A stretch of 64,000 nt of DNA, taken from positions 372,001 to 436,000 of the forward strand of contig CAWBSE010000003.1 in NCBI GenBank assembly GCA_963791425.1, given 5' to 3'. The stretch's first letter is position 1. Each line of letters starts with the position of its first letter. Shown piece by piece: positions 1-9,344 of the stretch. The position numbers were made by a program, and so were the translations under genes. The stretch is from DATBLE01 sp963791425. Its GTDB lineage: Bacteria; Actinomycetota; Thermoleophilia; Gaiellales; Gaiellaceae. A model generated the notes under the pieces. The model did not search any database and had not been told where the DNA came from. It worked only from the letters and a program-made list of their open reading frames with translations.

Positions 1-17
1 AGGTCGCGGACGATCAT
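1..17 (-). CDS. Start of an unidentified downstream gene (5' end only)
   Basis: An ATG at 17 (reading leftward) begins a frame M-I-V-R-D that runs off the window. The probable stop of the preceding leuD-like gene overlaps it in an ATGA arrangement, which is how this operon is usually spaced. Five codons are too few to name a product. Confidence 0.3.
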
Positions 18-509
18 GCGCCGGCTCCTTTCGGCGGCGAACGCGATCAGCCCACCGGCGTCCTGCAGCCGCTCGACGAGCGGCGCGGTCGGGCGCCGCC
101 CGGAAGCGCCGACCGTCGACGTCGATGTCGCCCGTGTCGGTGTCGATGCGGATCCGCGAGCCGGGCGTCGCGGCGGCCGCGCCGCCTCCGGTGCCTCGAT
201 GATCGGAATCCCGAGGTTGACGCAGTTGCGGCGGAAGATCCGCGCGAAGCTCGGCCCGACGACCGCCTGCACGCCCCACGCCTTCAGGGCCTGCACGGGG
301 TGCTCGCGGGACGAGCCGATTCCGAAGTTGCGGCCGGTGACGATGATCGCATCGTCGCCGAGCTGGTCGCGCAGCGACGGGTCGAAGCCCTCGAACAGGT
401 ACGGCTTCATCAGCTCCGGATCGTCGATGTTCAGGAACTGCCCGGGGTACATGACGTCGGTGTCGACATCGTCGCCGGGGATCACGACGGCACGGCCCTC
501 GATGATCAT
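14..509 (-). pseudogene. leuD: LeuD-like small subunit of an aconitase-family hydratase, frame disrupted
   Basis: This is the swivel (small) subunit of a 3-isopropylmalate dehydratase / maleate or citraconate hydratase type enzyme, which pairs with the neighbouring large subunit to move or add water on a dicarboxylate. The ATG at 509 opens with a stretch containing DDVDTDVMYPG and continues through GSSREHPVQALKAWGV, both typical of LeuD. The frame then jumps at about 165-185 and again at about 85-115, yet each piece (IRIDTDTGDIDVDG, then PLVERLQDAGGL) still reads as LeuD. The total of about 165 residues is normal. The start overlaps the large-subunit stop (ATGA). Indel base-call errors are the likeliest cause; a recent pseudogene is possible. 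The substrate is not readable from sequence. Confidence 0.7.
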
Positions 510-1785
510 GCGGGCGCCCCCGCGACACCTCGGCCGGGTCGACGAGCTCGCCCGCGACCGCGGCTGCGGCCGCGACGTACGCGTTGGCGAGGATCGACCT
601 CGGCCTCCCCCGAGCCCATCCGGCCCCTGAAGTTGCGGTTCGTCGTCGCGACCGCGCGCTCACCGGCGGCGAGCACGCCCATGTGGCCGCCGAAGCAGGC
701 GCCGCAGGTCGGCGTCGAGACGCTCGCGCCGGCCTCGACGAACACGTCGAGCAGGCCCTCTGCGAGCGCCTGGCGGTAGATCCGCTGCGTCGCCGGGACG
801 ACGATCGCGCGGCAGCCGCGGGTGCACGCGTGCGGCCGCGCAGGATCTCCGCGGCCTGGCGCAGGTCGGTGATCGTCCCGTTCGAGCAGTTGCCGATGTA
901 CGCCTGGTCGATCCTCGTGCCGAGCGCCTCCGCCAGCGGGACGACGTTGCCGGGCAGGTGCGGCAGGGCGACGAGCGGGTCCAGCGACGACAGGTCGATG
1001 CCGATCTCCTGCGCGACCTCGGCGTCCGGGTCGGAGCGCTCGGCGCTCCACGGCCGGTCGGTCCGGCCGTCCAGGTACGCGGCGATCATCTCGTCCGCCG
1101 GGAAGATCCCCGTCTCCGCACCGGCCTCGACCGCCATGTTCGACACGGCCAGCCGCTCGTCGATCGAGAGCGCCTCGGCCCCGTCGCCGACGAACTCGAG
1201 CGCCGCGTTCGTGCCACCGCCGACGCCGATCTCGCCGATCACCGCGAGGATCAGGTCCTTCCCGGTCACGAACGCGCGCTTCTCGCCGGTGAACTCGACC
1301 CGGATCGTCGAGGGCACGGTCTGCCAGAACTCGCCGAAGGCGAGGCAGTACGGCGATGTCGGTCGAGCCGAGGCCGGTGCCGAATGCGCCGAGAGCGCCG
1401 TACGTGCACGTGTGCGAGTCGCCGCCCGCGACCACGCTGCCGGGCCCGATCCAGCCCTCCTCGCAGAGCAGCGCGTGCTCGATCCCGCCGCGGCCCTGGT
1501 CGAAGAACGTCACGCCGTTGCGCCTCCGACCACTCCTTCAGCCGCTGCTGGAGCTCGGCCGAGCGGGCGTCCTTCGCCGGCGCGAAGTGATCGGCGACCA
1601 TCACCACCTTCGACGGGTCGAACGCGCGCTCCACGCCCATCTTCTCCATCTGCGCGGAACGCAACGGGGCCGCTGACGTCGTTCGCCATGACGACGTCGC
1701 AGCGGACCATCACGACGTCGCCCGGCCGGACGTCGTCGGCGTCGCAGTGGGCGAGCAGGATCTTCTCAGCGAGCGTGTGCGCCAA
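506..1785 (-). pseudogene. leuC: LeuC-like large subunit of an aconitase-family hydratase, multiple frameshifts
   Basis: Large, iron-sulfur subunit of a 3-isopropylmalate dehydratase family enzyme. A TTG at 1785 is the probable start, preceded by GAGGAG and overlapping the upstream hydrolase stop by 20 nt; it begins LAHTLAEKILLAHCDAD. Conserved blocks appear in order but in different frames: VVMVADHFAPAKD (about 1600), GGDSHTCTYGALGAFGTG (about 1400), NCSNGTITDL (about 880) and PTCGACFGGHMG (about 690). The last two carry the three cysteines that ligate the 4Fe-4S cluster in this family. Frame changes fall near 1665, 1512, 1352, about 900 and 600. Since every block is intact, sequencing indels are likelier than decay. 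In this operon a maleate, citraconate or related hydratase role fits as well as leucine synthesis, because no leuA or leuB is seen. Confidence 0.75.
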
Positions 1786-2390
1786 CGAGCTCCTCGAGGT
1801 GCGCGACGACCTCTTCGACCGGGACGACGTCGCCGTACTTCGCGTCGATGTCGTAGAGGTTGGCCTCGTGCGCCGCCGGGTTCCGGTCGCCGACCGCCTC
1901 GCGCGGCACCACGACCCGGTATCCGTGCTGGAGCGCGTCGACGGCGGTCGCCCGGACGCAGCCCGAGGTCGAGGCACCGGTGACGACCACCGTGTCGCAC
2001 CCGGCGGTCGCGAGCAGGCTGCCGAGCGTCGTGCCGAAGAAGGCCGAGGCGAAGTACTTCGTCAGGACCGGCTCCCCCTCGATCGGGGCGATGCGCGGAT
2101 CGATCTCGACGAGCTCGCTTCCCGGCTCGAGCACGAGCAGGGCCGGGACCTTCTCGATGAAGACGGCCGCGGCCTCCTTGCCGAAGTCGTCGTAGGAGAC
2201 GGTCGTGAAGACGACGGGCAGGCCCGCCTGCCGGAATGCGTCGAGCAGCCCGCGCGATCGCCGCGACGCACCCGTCGAGGTCACAGACGAGCGGCGAGGC
2301 CGGATCGGTGAAGCCGCGGGTGACGTCGATCACGAGCAGGGCCGGGCGCGTTCCGAACCCGGCCCTGCCGTGAAAGCCGTCGTGCTTCAC
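1766..2390 (-). CDS. N-carbamoylsarcosine amidase-like cysteine hydrolase (isochorismatase fold), one frameshift
   Basis: Cysteine amidohydrolase of the isochorismatase-like family, closest in motifs to N-carbamoylsarcosine amidohydrolase. It would hydrolyse a carbamoyl group or a half-amide in the cytoplasm. The probable start is a GTG at 2390. The catalytic triad is visible: Asp in LLVIDVTRGF, Lys in LTKYFASAFFGT and the nucleophilic Cys in STSGCVRATAVDA. The frame changes once near 2250, between VAAIAR and GLLDAFRQAG, as if one base were added or two lost. The gene lies directly downstream of hydantoinase B. In creatinine breakdown HyuA/HyuB and this amidase act in sequence on N-methylhydantoin; maleamate-type amidases share the same fold, so the substrate stays open. 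Confidence 0.75.
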
Positions 2391-2445
2391 GTGCTCGTCG
2401 GCTCCGGGATCCCGTCGCCGGCGCGAACGCGGGCGAGTGCGCTGG

Positions 2446-4325
2446 TCACCCGGCTCGAGCGGCGACCAGCGCAGCGGCGTCGCCGGCACGGGCGGCTCGA
2501 GACCCGTCTCCTCCTTGCAGTTCGCCAGCACCTCTTCGAGCGGCGGGCCGAAGTCGAACGACAGCGCCTCGCCGCGCTCCTCCCGCTGACGGACGCGCTC
2601 CGCCTCGGTCGCGGGCTCGTCGGCGCTGCCGTCGTCGTTCAGCACGACGCCGTAGCCCGCCGTCGCCTGCTCGCGCGAGACGAGCCCGAACGACACGTCG
2701 CGAACGACGGCCTCGACGGGCCGGTCGAGCCGATCCTTCCAGCCGCCGCCCCCGGCGGTGCGGTAGACGAGCATGTCGCCCGGCTCGACGACGACGTGGT
2801 CGCACTTCGAGGGCAACCGCTCCTCGCTGCCGTCGGTGCGGCGGAGGATCTTCTCCGAGCGTCCGCCCGGCTCGCCGCCCAGCACGCCCCACGGCCGCGT
2901 CAGCCAGCGGTCGTCGTGGATCGACACCTCGCCGGGCTCCAGGTAGACGTAGCGCTTCTCGACGCCGTTGCCGCCGCGGTGGAGGCCGGCGCCGCCGCTG
3001 TCGGTGACCGTCGTGTAGCCGTCGATCCGCATCGGGTAGTACGCCTCCAGGTATTCGGTCGGGATGTTCTCGAACAGCGGCCACCACGAGTGGCCGTCCA
3101 TGCCGTCGCCGATCGGCCGCCCCGGGATCCCGCCGTACAGGATCTCCATCGAGTAGAAGAACTCGCCCTTCCCGTCCCAGCCCGAGTAGAGCATGTACGG
3201 GCTGGTGCCGTACCCGGCCGCGGTGTTCAGCTCCGGCGCCTGCTTGACGAGCGCCCCGCCGAGCACGTCGAAGAGCCGTGCGAGCGCGTGGGTGCGACAG
3301 CCGAGCGCGGCGGGGAAGCGCGGCCGCAGCAGCGACCCCTCGGGCATGACGACGTGCAGGAGCGGGTAGAAGCCGTCGTTGAAGAGGATCTGGGGATCGT
3401 TGACCATGATCAGGTAGATCCCGATGAACATCTTGAACATGCCCTCGGAGAGGTAGAAGTTGATCGGGCCGATGGCCTGCGGGTCGGTGCCCGACCAGTC
3501 GAAGAAGGCCTGGTCGCCCTCGCGCCAGATCGTCAGCTTCATCTTGAACGGCCCGTTGCCGAGGCCGTCGTCGTCGATCCAGTCCTCGAACGACTGCGGC
3601 ACCTCCGGGATGGCGAGGTTGATCAGCGTTCGCATCGCCTCGTAGGTGCGGTCGAGCAGCGCCTGCAGGCCGGCGAGGTACGTCTCCTTCCCGAAGCGCT
3701 CGCACAGCTCCATCACGCGCTTCTCGCCCGCCCGGCAGCCGGCGACGATCGCGAACAGGTCGGCGCGGTTCATCTCGGGCAGGCGGACGTTGTTGAAGAT
3801 CACCTTCAGGACGTCCTCCTGCGGGACGCCGCGCTCGATGATCTTGACCGGCGGGATGATGATCCCCTCCTCGAAGATCGTCTTCGCGCCCGTCGGCAGG
3901 GAGCCGGGAAGCGGCCCGCCGGCGTCCATCATGTGGCCGAACTGCGAGGACCAGCCGACGAGCTCGTCCTCGTAGAAGATCGGGACCAGCACGAGCCAGT
4001 CGTTCGTGTGCGAGATCGACGCGGAGCACTTGAACGGGTCGGAGGTGAGGATCACGTCGCCCGGGTACACGCCCCGGTCCCACGTCTCCATCATCTCGTT
4101 GATGTAGGCGCCGAACTGCCCGACGACCATCCGGCCGCGCGGGTCGGTGATCATCGGGAACTCGTCGTGCTGCTCCCTGATCACGGGGCTCATCGCCGAG
4201 CGGAAGAGCACGGCGTCCATCTCGTACCGGGCGCTCTTCAGCGCGCCCTCGATGATGTCGAGGGTGACCGGGTCGACCTCGACATCTGGGATCTCTGCGA
4301 TCCGGAGCTCTTCAGTGGCTGCCAT
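2446..4325 (-). CDS. hyuB: Hydantoinase B / oxoprolinase B family subunit
   Basis: B subunit of an ATP-dependent hydantoinase / 5-oxoprolinase type ring-opening enzyme, partner of HyuA 11 nt upstream. The ATG at 4325 opens a frame in which family blocks are clear: VDPVTLDIIEGAL, SAMSPVIREQHDEF, GDVILTSDPF, SHTNDWLVL, PALGCRTHALARLF, GGAGLHRGGNGVEKRY and YRTAGGGGWKDRLDRP. The conserved part is about 625 residues, close to the usual size. As printed, the frame does not stop there. It runs through an Arg-rich stretch into the GTG of the next gene at 2390. A TGA at 2446-2448 lies one frame away, so a one-base error near the 3' end is likely and the end given here assumes it. Confidence 0.85.
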
Positions 4326-4336
4326 CTCTCCCTCGC

Positions 4337-6397
4337 TCAGTCGTTGGGGGTGATCAGAAGGTTGAAGTTCGCGTCGACGGTCGCCCGGTAGCCCGGCAGC
4401 ACGACCGTCGTCGAGTCGAACTCGGTCACGATCGCCGGGCCGTCGAGCACAGCGCCCGGTTGGAGCTTCGCGCGGTCGTAGATCTTCGTCGGGAGGCGCT
4501 TACCGTCGAACACGACTTCGTGCTCGTCCACGATCGCCCCCGAGGCGTCGCTCGATCCCACCTGCCCGACCGGCAGCTCGGGCTTCGGCACCGCGCCGTA
4601 GCCGACCGCGCGCAGGTTGACGATCTCGCACGCGGTTCCGGGCATCCGGAAGCCGTACAGCTGCTCGTGCATCGCGTTGAACCGCTCCTCCAGGTCGCCG
4701 AGGCCGTTCGCCCGCACGTCGGCGGGGTCGAGCGCGACCGGGATCTCGTAGCCCTGGCGGTGGTAGCGCATGTCCGCGGTGTGGACGACCCGCCGGGCGT
4801 CGCCGGCGATTCCCTCGCCTTCGAGCCACGCTGTCGCCTGTCCACCCAGCCCGTCGAGGATGTCGGCGACCTCGCCCCCGCTCGCCTCGGCCATCAGCCG
4901 GATGTACGTCTGCGCGAACTCGTCGCGGAAGTCGGCGACGAGGTCGCCGATCGCGCAGAGCAATCCGGGCGCCGGCGGCACGATCACCGGGAACGACCCC
5001 ATCAGCTCCGCGAGCGCGTTGGCGTGTAGCGGTCCGGCGCCGCCGTAGGCGACCAGCGCAAAGTCGCGCGGATCGTGGCCGCGCTGAACCGAGACGAGCC
5101 GCAGTGCGCCCGCCATGTTCTCGTTGACGATCGCGATGATCCCCTCGGCGGCCTGCTCGGCCGACTCGAGGCCCATCTCGTCGGCGACCGTCTGGACGGC
5201 CGCTCGGGCCGCCTCGACGTCGAGCGCCATCTCGCCGCCGAGCAGGCTCGGCGGCAGGTGGCCGAGCACGACGTTCGCGTCGGTGACCGTCGGCTCGGTG
5301 CCGCCCTTGCCGTACGCGGCGGGCCCGGGCTCGGCGCCGGCCGACTGCGGGCCGACGCGCAATGCCTTCGTCAACCCCGGCACATGCGCGATCGAGCCGC
5401 CGCCGGCGCCGACCGTATGCACGTTCACCGAGGGCACCTTGATGCGGAAGTGGCCGATCGCGGTCTCGCGCCCGATCGTGGGCTGGCCGTCCTGGCACAG
5501 CGCGACGTCGGTGGACGTTCCACCCATGTCGAACGTGAGGATGTCGTCGAACCCGGCCTTGCCGGCGACGAACAGCGCACCGGCGACGCCGCCAGACGGG
5601 CCCGAGAGCACGCCGTAGATCGGGTTGCGTGCGGCCTCACGGGTCGTCATCAGCCCCGCGTCGGAGCGGAGAATGTTCACGTCGGCCTTGGCGCCGATCC
5701 CGGTCAGGTGCTCCTGGAGGCGGTTGACGTAGGCCGCCACCTTCGGCCGGACGTACGAGTTCATGCACGCCGTCAGCGCGCGCTCGTACTCGCGGAACTC
5801 GGGCAGCACCTCGGACGACAGCGTGACCGGGAAACCCGGGTACAGGCGCTCGACGATCTCGCCGATCTGCCGCTCGTGCGCCCCGTTCACGTAGGAGTTG
5901 ATCAGCGCGATCGTCAGCGTCTCGACGCCCGAATCGACGAGATCGCGGACGATTCCCTCGACCTGGGCGGTGTCGACGGGGGTGATCGTCTCACCGCGCG
6001 CGTCCAGCCGCTCGACCGCCTCGCGGGTGTCCGCGAGCGAGGCGGGCGGGTCGGGCTTGATCATGATGATCCAGCCCGCGAGCGGGCCCGGTGTCTGCGA
6101 CCGCGCGAGGTGCAAGATCTGCTGGAAACCCTGGGTCGTGATCAGGCCGACGCGCGCGCCCTTCGACTCGAGCACCGCGTTCGTTGCGACCGTCGTCCCG
6201 TGCAGGATGTTCTGCACCTCGCCGACGTCGATACCCGCCTCCTCGCAGATGCGGCGAACGCCGGTGAGGACGCCCTCCGACGGATCGGCCGGCGTCGACG
6301 GGGTCTTCACCCGGTACCGGCCGCCACCGTCCTCGTCGCCGACCAGAAAGAGGTCGGTGAAGGTTCCCCCCACGTCGACCCCGAGCCTGTACGCCAT
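4337..6397 (-). CDS. hyuA: Hydantoinase A / oxoprolinase A family subunit
   Basis: A subunit (686 residues) of the ATP-dependent hydantoinase / oxoprolinase family, which phosphorylates a cyclic amide to drive ring opening. The actin-like ATPase signatures are present: DVGGTFTDLFLV at residues 8-19, TFDMGGTSTDVAL in the middle and VAYGGAGPLHANAL towards the end. HGTTVATNAVLE is a further family block. The ATG at 6397 follows an AGAGAGGGAGACAACGAC leader with a strong purine-rich site. HyuB starts 11 nt after the stop, and the lyase gene ends 24 nt upstream. Relatives act on N-methylhydantoin, 5-oxoproline, caprolactam or, with further subunits, as acetone or acetophenone carboxylases; no carboxylase gamma subunit is seen here. 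Confidence 0.9.
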   Translation of the reverse strand: MAYRLGVDVGGTFTDLFLVGDEDGGGRYRVKTPSTPADPSEGVLTGVRRICEEAGIDVGEVQNILHGTTVATNAVLESKGARVGLITTQGFQQILHLARSQTPGPLAGWIIMIKPDPPASLADTREAVERLDARGETITPVDTAQVEGIVRDLVDSGVETLTIALINSYVNGAHERQIGEIVERLYPGFPVTLSSEVLPEFREYERALTACMNSYVRPKVAAYVNRLQEHLTGIGAKADVNILRSDAGLMTTREAARNPIYGVLSGPSGGVAGALFVAGKAGFDDILTFDMGGTSTDVALCQDGQPTIGRETAIGHFRIKVPSVNVHTVGAGGGSIAHVPGLTKALRVGPQSAGAEPGPAAYGKGGTEPTVTDANVVLGHLPPSLLGGEMALDVEAARAAVQTVADEMGLESAEQAAEGIIAIVNENMAGALRLVSVQRGHDPRDFALVAYGGAGPLHANALAELMGSFPVIVPPAPGLLCAIGDLVADFRDEFAQTYIRLMAEASGGEVADILDGLGGQATAWLEGEGIAGDARRVVHTADMRYHRQGYEIPVALDPADVRANGLGDLEERFNAMHEQLYGFRMPGTACEIVNLRAVGYGAVPKPELPVGQVGSSDASGAIVDEHEVVFDGKRLPTKIYDRAKLQPGAVLDGPAIVTEFDSTTVVLPGYRATVDANFNLLITPND

Positions 6398-6421
6398 GTC
6401 GTTGTCTCCCTCTCTTGTCGG

Positions 6422-7314
6422 TTAGCCCGCGACCGGCGCGAACGTGCCGGCCCGGTACACCTGTCCAGGTAGTTCCCGCCCGAGCTGTCCTTCGAGCCAC
6501 TCGGCGACGGAGATGAGCGCATCGAGGTCGATGCCGGTCTCGACGCCCTCGCCGTGAAGCATGTAGACGAGGTCCTCCGTGCAGATGTTTCCCGTCGCGC
6601 GCGGGGCGAACGGGCAGCCGCCGACGCCGCCGACGGACGCGTCGAGCACCGTCGCGCCGGCCTCGATTGCCGCGTACGCGTTCGCGAAGCCGGTGTTGCG
6701 GGTGTTGTGCAGATGCACTCCCACCGGCTTGCCGAGCTCGACGGCCTCGGCGACCAGGTGCTTCACCTGTCGCGGCACGCAACTCCGACAGTGTCCGCCA
6801 GGACGATCTCGTCGGCGCCGGCTCCTGCGAGCGACTCCGCGAAGCGGAGCACGTCACCAGGATCCACCGCACCCTCGAACGGGCAGCCGAACGAGACGCC
6901 GATCGTGACTGTCGCCCGGATGCCGTCCGCGTGGGCGCGCTCGACGATGCGCTTCGCCACCTCGAGGGACTCCGCCGGTGACGCGTTCTGATTCTTGCGG
7001 TTGAAGGTCTCGGTCGCGGCGAACGCGACATGCACCTCGTCGAGGCCGGTCCCGGCCAGGCGGTCGTAGCCGCGCTCGTTCAGCACCAGGCCGGCGTAGA
7101 CGACACCCTCCCGGCGGTCGATCGCCGCGACGACCTCCTCCGCCCCCGCCATCTGCGGCACCCGCGCCGGGTTGACGAAGCTGACCGCCTCGATGCGCGG
7201 AAGCCCCGCCACCGCGAGCTGATTGACCAGCTCTGCCCGCGTGTCCGGATCGAGCAGCTTCTCCTCGTTCTGGAGCCCGTCGCGGGGGCAGACGTCGCAG
7301 ATCGTCACGGTCAC
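6422..7314 (-). CDS. Hydroxymethylglutaryl-CoA lyase-like enzyme (DRE-TIM family), one frameshift
   Basis: HMGL-like carbon-carbon lyase that would cleave a 3-hydroxy-3-methyl- or 3-hydroxyacyl-CoA dicarboxylate into acetyl-CoA and an oxoacid. The N-terminal motif CPRDGLQNE supplies the catalytic Arg and a metal-binding Asp; VGVHLHNTRNTGFANAY gives the metal-ligand His pair; GGVGGCPFAPRATGNICTED is the cysteine loop of HMG-CoA lyases. The frame shifts near 6778 in an otherwise intact sequence, between DTVGV and PRQVKHL. The GTG start at 7314 overlaps the stop of the CoA transferase (GTGA), and HyuA follows 24 nt downstream. Together they suggest CoA activation followed by retro-Claisen cleavage. 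HMG-CoA and citramalyl-CoA are both possible substrates. Confidence 0.8.
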
Positions 7315-8562
7315 AGGACGTTCTGCTCCTTCAGCTCGGCCAGCTCGTCGTCGGAGAGGCCGAGCAGGCCGCCGTAGACGTCGCGGTTGTGGCTGCCCTC
7401 CTCCCAGGTCGCCGACCAGCGGACCTCGCCCGGCGTCTCGGAGAACTTCGGGACGATTCCCGGGCCGATGTACTCGCCGAACTCGGGGTCCTCGTGCTTC
7501 AGCAGCATGTCGCGGGCCTTGAACTGCTCGTCCTCGAAGATGTCGGCAATCGTGTAGATCGGCCCGCAGATCACCCCGGCCTCGTTGAGGACGCGGTCGA
7601 TCTCGGCCGCGGTGTGCTGCCCTGCCCAGGCGGAGACGATCCCCTCGAGCTCCTCCTGGTTCTCGCCGCGCGCGAAGTGGGTGTCGAACCGCGCGTCGTC
7701 GGCGAGCTCCGGCTGCCCCATCGCCTCGCAGAGCCGCCGGTAGACCTTGTCGGCGTTCGCGGCGATCACCATCCACTTGTCGTCGCTCGACTTGAAGATG
7801 TTCGAGGGTGCGACACCCTTCAGCCCCGTGCCGCCAGGCCCGCGGACGATGCCGAGCCGGTCGTACTCCGGGACCATGCTCTCGAGCAGCGCGAAACAGC
7901 CCTCCATCAGCGACACGTCGACGACCTGGCCGCGGCCACCGCCGAGCGAGTCGCGCCAGTAGAGCGCGGCCAGAATCCCCTGGACGGCGAACATGGCCGC
8001 CAGCGAGTCGCCGAGCGAGATGTGGATGCGGGGCGGCGGCTCGTCCGGGAAGCCGTTGATGTACCGCATCCCGCCCATCGCCTCGGCGACCGAGGCGAAG
8101 CCGGCGCGCGGGCCGTATGGCCCGGTCTGCCCGTAGCCGGACACGCGTGCGATCACGAGCTTCGGGTTCGCCTCCCACAGGCGCTCGGGCGCGAGATTCC
8201 ACTTCTCCAGCGTCCCGGGACGGAAGTTCTCGACGAGCACGTCGCTCTGCTTGACCAGCTCGAGCAGCAGTTCCTGGCCACGCTCCTCGCGCAGGTTCAG
8301 CGTCACGCATTTCTTGTTGCGGGACTGCACCGGCCACCAGAGCGACCGGCCCTCGTAGCGGGCGTGACCCCAGTCGCGCATCGGGTCGGGCTGGCCCGGG
8401 CGGCTCGACCTTGATGATCTCAGCGCCCATGTCGCCGAGCAGTCGCCCGGTGAACGGGCCTGCGAGCAGCATCCCGAGCTCGACGACCCGGACGCCCGCG
8501 AGCGGGCCGGGGCCGTCGGTCAGGCGCGCGTCGCCGTCGGGCGCCGAGACGGTGTCGCTCAC
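7311..8562 (-). CDS. Class III (CaiB/BaiF) CoA transferase, one frameshift
   Basis: Family III acyl-CoA transferase that would move CoA from a donor such as succinyl-CoA to a carboxylic acid. The GTG start at 8562 gives MSDTVSAPDGDARL, then GVRVVELGMLLAGPFTGRLLGDMGAEIIKVEPPG. The frame then changes near 8395-8405, where GGGCCAGCCC looks like GGGCAGCCC with one extra C. The rest continues with DPMRDWGHARYEGRSLWW, DVLVENFRPGTLEKW, SGYGQTGPY, GGGRGQVVDVSLMEG and later CoA-transferase blocks. With the shift corrected it has about 417 residues, a normal size. Its start overlaps the GntR regulator stop and its stop overlaps the lyase start, each by 4 nt, so regulator, transferase and lyase look translationally coupled. 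Confidence 0.85.
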
Positions 8563-9227
8563 TCGCCCACCTCGGCGGGAGCCGCCGGCGTGCCGGCCCG
8601 CAGCTCGGCGACGAGGAGGTCTCTCGCCTCGAAGACGTGCTCCTTCATGATCAGCTCGGCGCGCTCTCCGTCGCCGGTCTCGAGCGCGTTGACGATCTGC
8701 CGGTGGTAGTGGGACGAGATCCGCTTCTGGTCGGGCGAGTACCAGATGTAGGACTTGTAGACGAGCGGGAGCTGGATCACCCGGCGGACCATGCCGGCCA
8801 GCCGCGCGCTCCCGGCGACGTCGAGGATCGTGCTGTGGAAGAAGAGGTTCTCCCGGACGAGCTCGCGGAGATCCTCGCCGGGGCCGAGCGCGTCGAAGCG
8901 CTCGCAGCTCTCACGCAGCTGCTTCACCTCGGGCCCGGTGATCCTCGCCCCGGCCCGTCGGGCGGCGTGACCCTCGAGCAGCGCGCGCAGGTCGTAGAGG
9001 TCGTGCAGGTCGTCCGGCGTGTGGACGCGCACCACCGCACCGCGGTTCGGCGTGGCGTCCACCTGGCCCTCGACCTGGAGCATCAGGAGCGCCTCCCGCA
9101 CGGGCGTCCGGCTGATCCCGAGCTGCCTGGCGAGCTCCTCCTCCTTCAGGCGCTGCCCCGGCTCGAGCCGGCCGTCGAGGATCGCCTCCCTGATCAGCTC
9201 GGTCGCGGCTACGCTCGCGTTCCGCAC
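8559..9227 (-). CDS. GntR-family transcriptional regulator, FadR/FCD subfamily
   Basis: DNA-binding regulator with an N-terminal winged helix (EELARQLGISRTPVREALLMLQVEG) and a C-terminal all-helical FCD effector domain. The FCD region contains LYDLRALLEGHAA, FFHSTILDVAGS and the second histidine region SSHYHRQIVNALETGD, where acidic residues and histidines usually bind metal and a carboxylate ligand. The GTG at 9227 is preferred because GGAGAGG sits 5 nt upstream; an ATG at 9251 and another at 9302 are in frame. It is the first gene of the minus-strand catabolic operon and overlaps the CoA transferase by 4 nt. Local control by a carboxylic-acid intermediate is a reasonable inference. Confidence 0.88.
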   Translation of the reverse strand: MRNASVAATELIREAILDGRLEPGQRLKEEELARQLGISRTPVREALLMLQVEGQVDATPNRGAVVRVHTPDDLHDLYDLRALLEGHAARRAGARITGPEVKQLRESCERFDALGPGEDLRELVRENLFFHSTILDVAGSARLAGMVRRVIQLPLVYKSYIWYSPDQKRISSHYHRQIVNALETGDGERAELIMKEHVFEARDLLVAELRAGTPAAPAEVGE

Positions 9228-9250
9228 CAGCCCCTCTCCGTTTCCGACCA

Positions 9251-9268
9251 TTCCTGCCACGGCAGGAA
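9251..9268. promoter_or_regulatory. Perfect 8-2-8 inverted repeat upstream of the GntR gene (candidate operator)
   Basis: The + strand reads TTCCTGCC-AC-GGCAGGAA, an 18-bp inverted repeat with no mismatches. It lies 24-41 nt upstream of the GTG start of the GntR regulator, in the gap before the rightward material at 9345. Its position and symmetry suit a binding site for a dimeric repressor, probably the adjacent GntR protein. Binding is inferred only. Confidence 0.5.
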
Positions 9269-9269
9269 A

Positions 9270-9278
9270 ATACAGTAT
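9270..9278. promoter_or_regulatory. Short palindrome ATAC-A-GTAT beside the GntR inverted repeat
   Basis: A perfect odd palindrome, ATACAGTAT, begins two bases after the 18-bp inverted repeat. It is one of the few AT-rich stretches in the region. It could be a second half of the operator or part of the -10 region of the operon promoter. Confidence 0.35.
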
Positions 9279-9344
9279 GCAATCCGAGACGCCAACGCCC
9301 ACGGCCGCCGGGCGTGACCGGATCGTCCCGACTATCGTTCTGCG

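Noticed and set aside
2205..4391. A 728-codon open frame on the plus strand opposite hyuB
   Set aside because: Antisense open frame caused by high third-position GC. Its translation is Arg/Asp/Val-rich without motifs, while the minus strand encodes a full HyuB.
4337..6397. HyuA as acetone or acetophenone carboxylase subunit
   Set aside because: No gamma or biotin-type partner is present; the pair with HyuB and an amidase fits a ring-opening role better.
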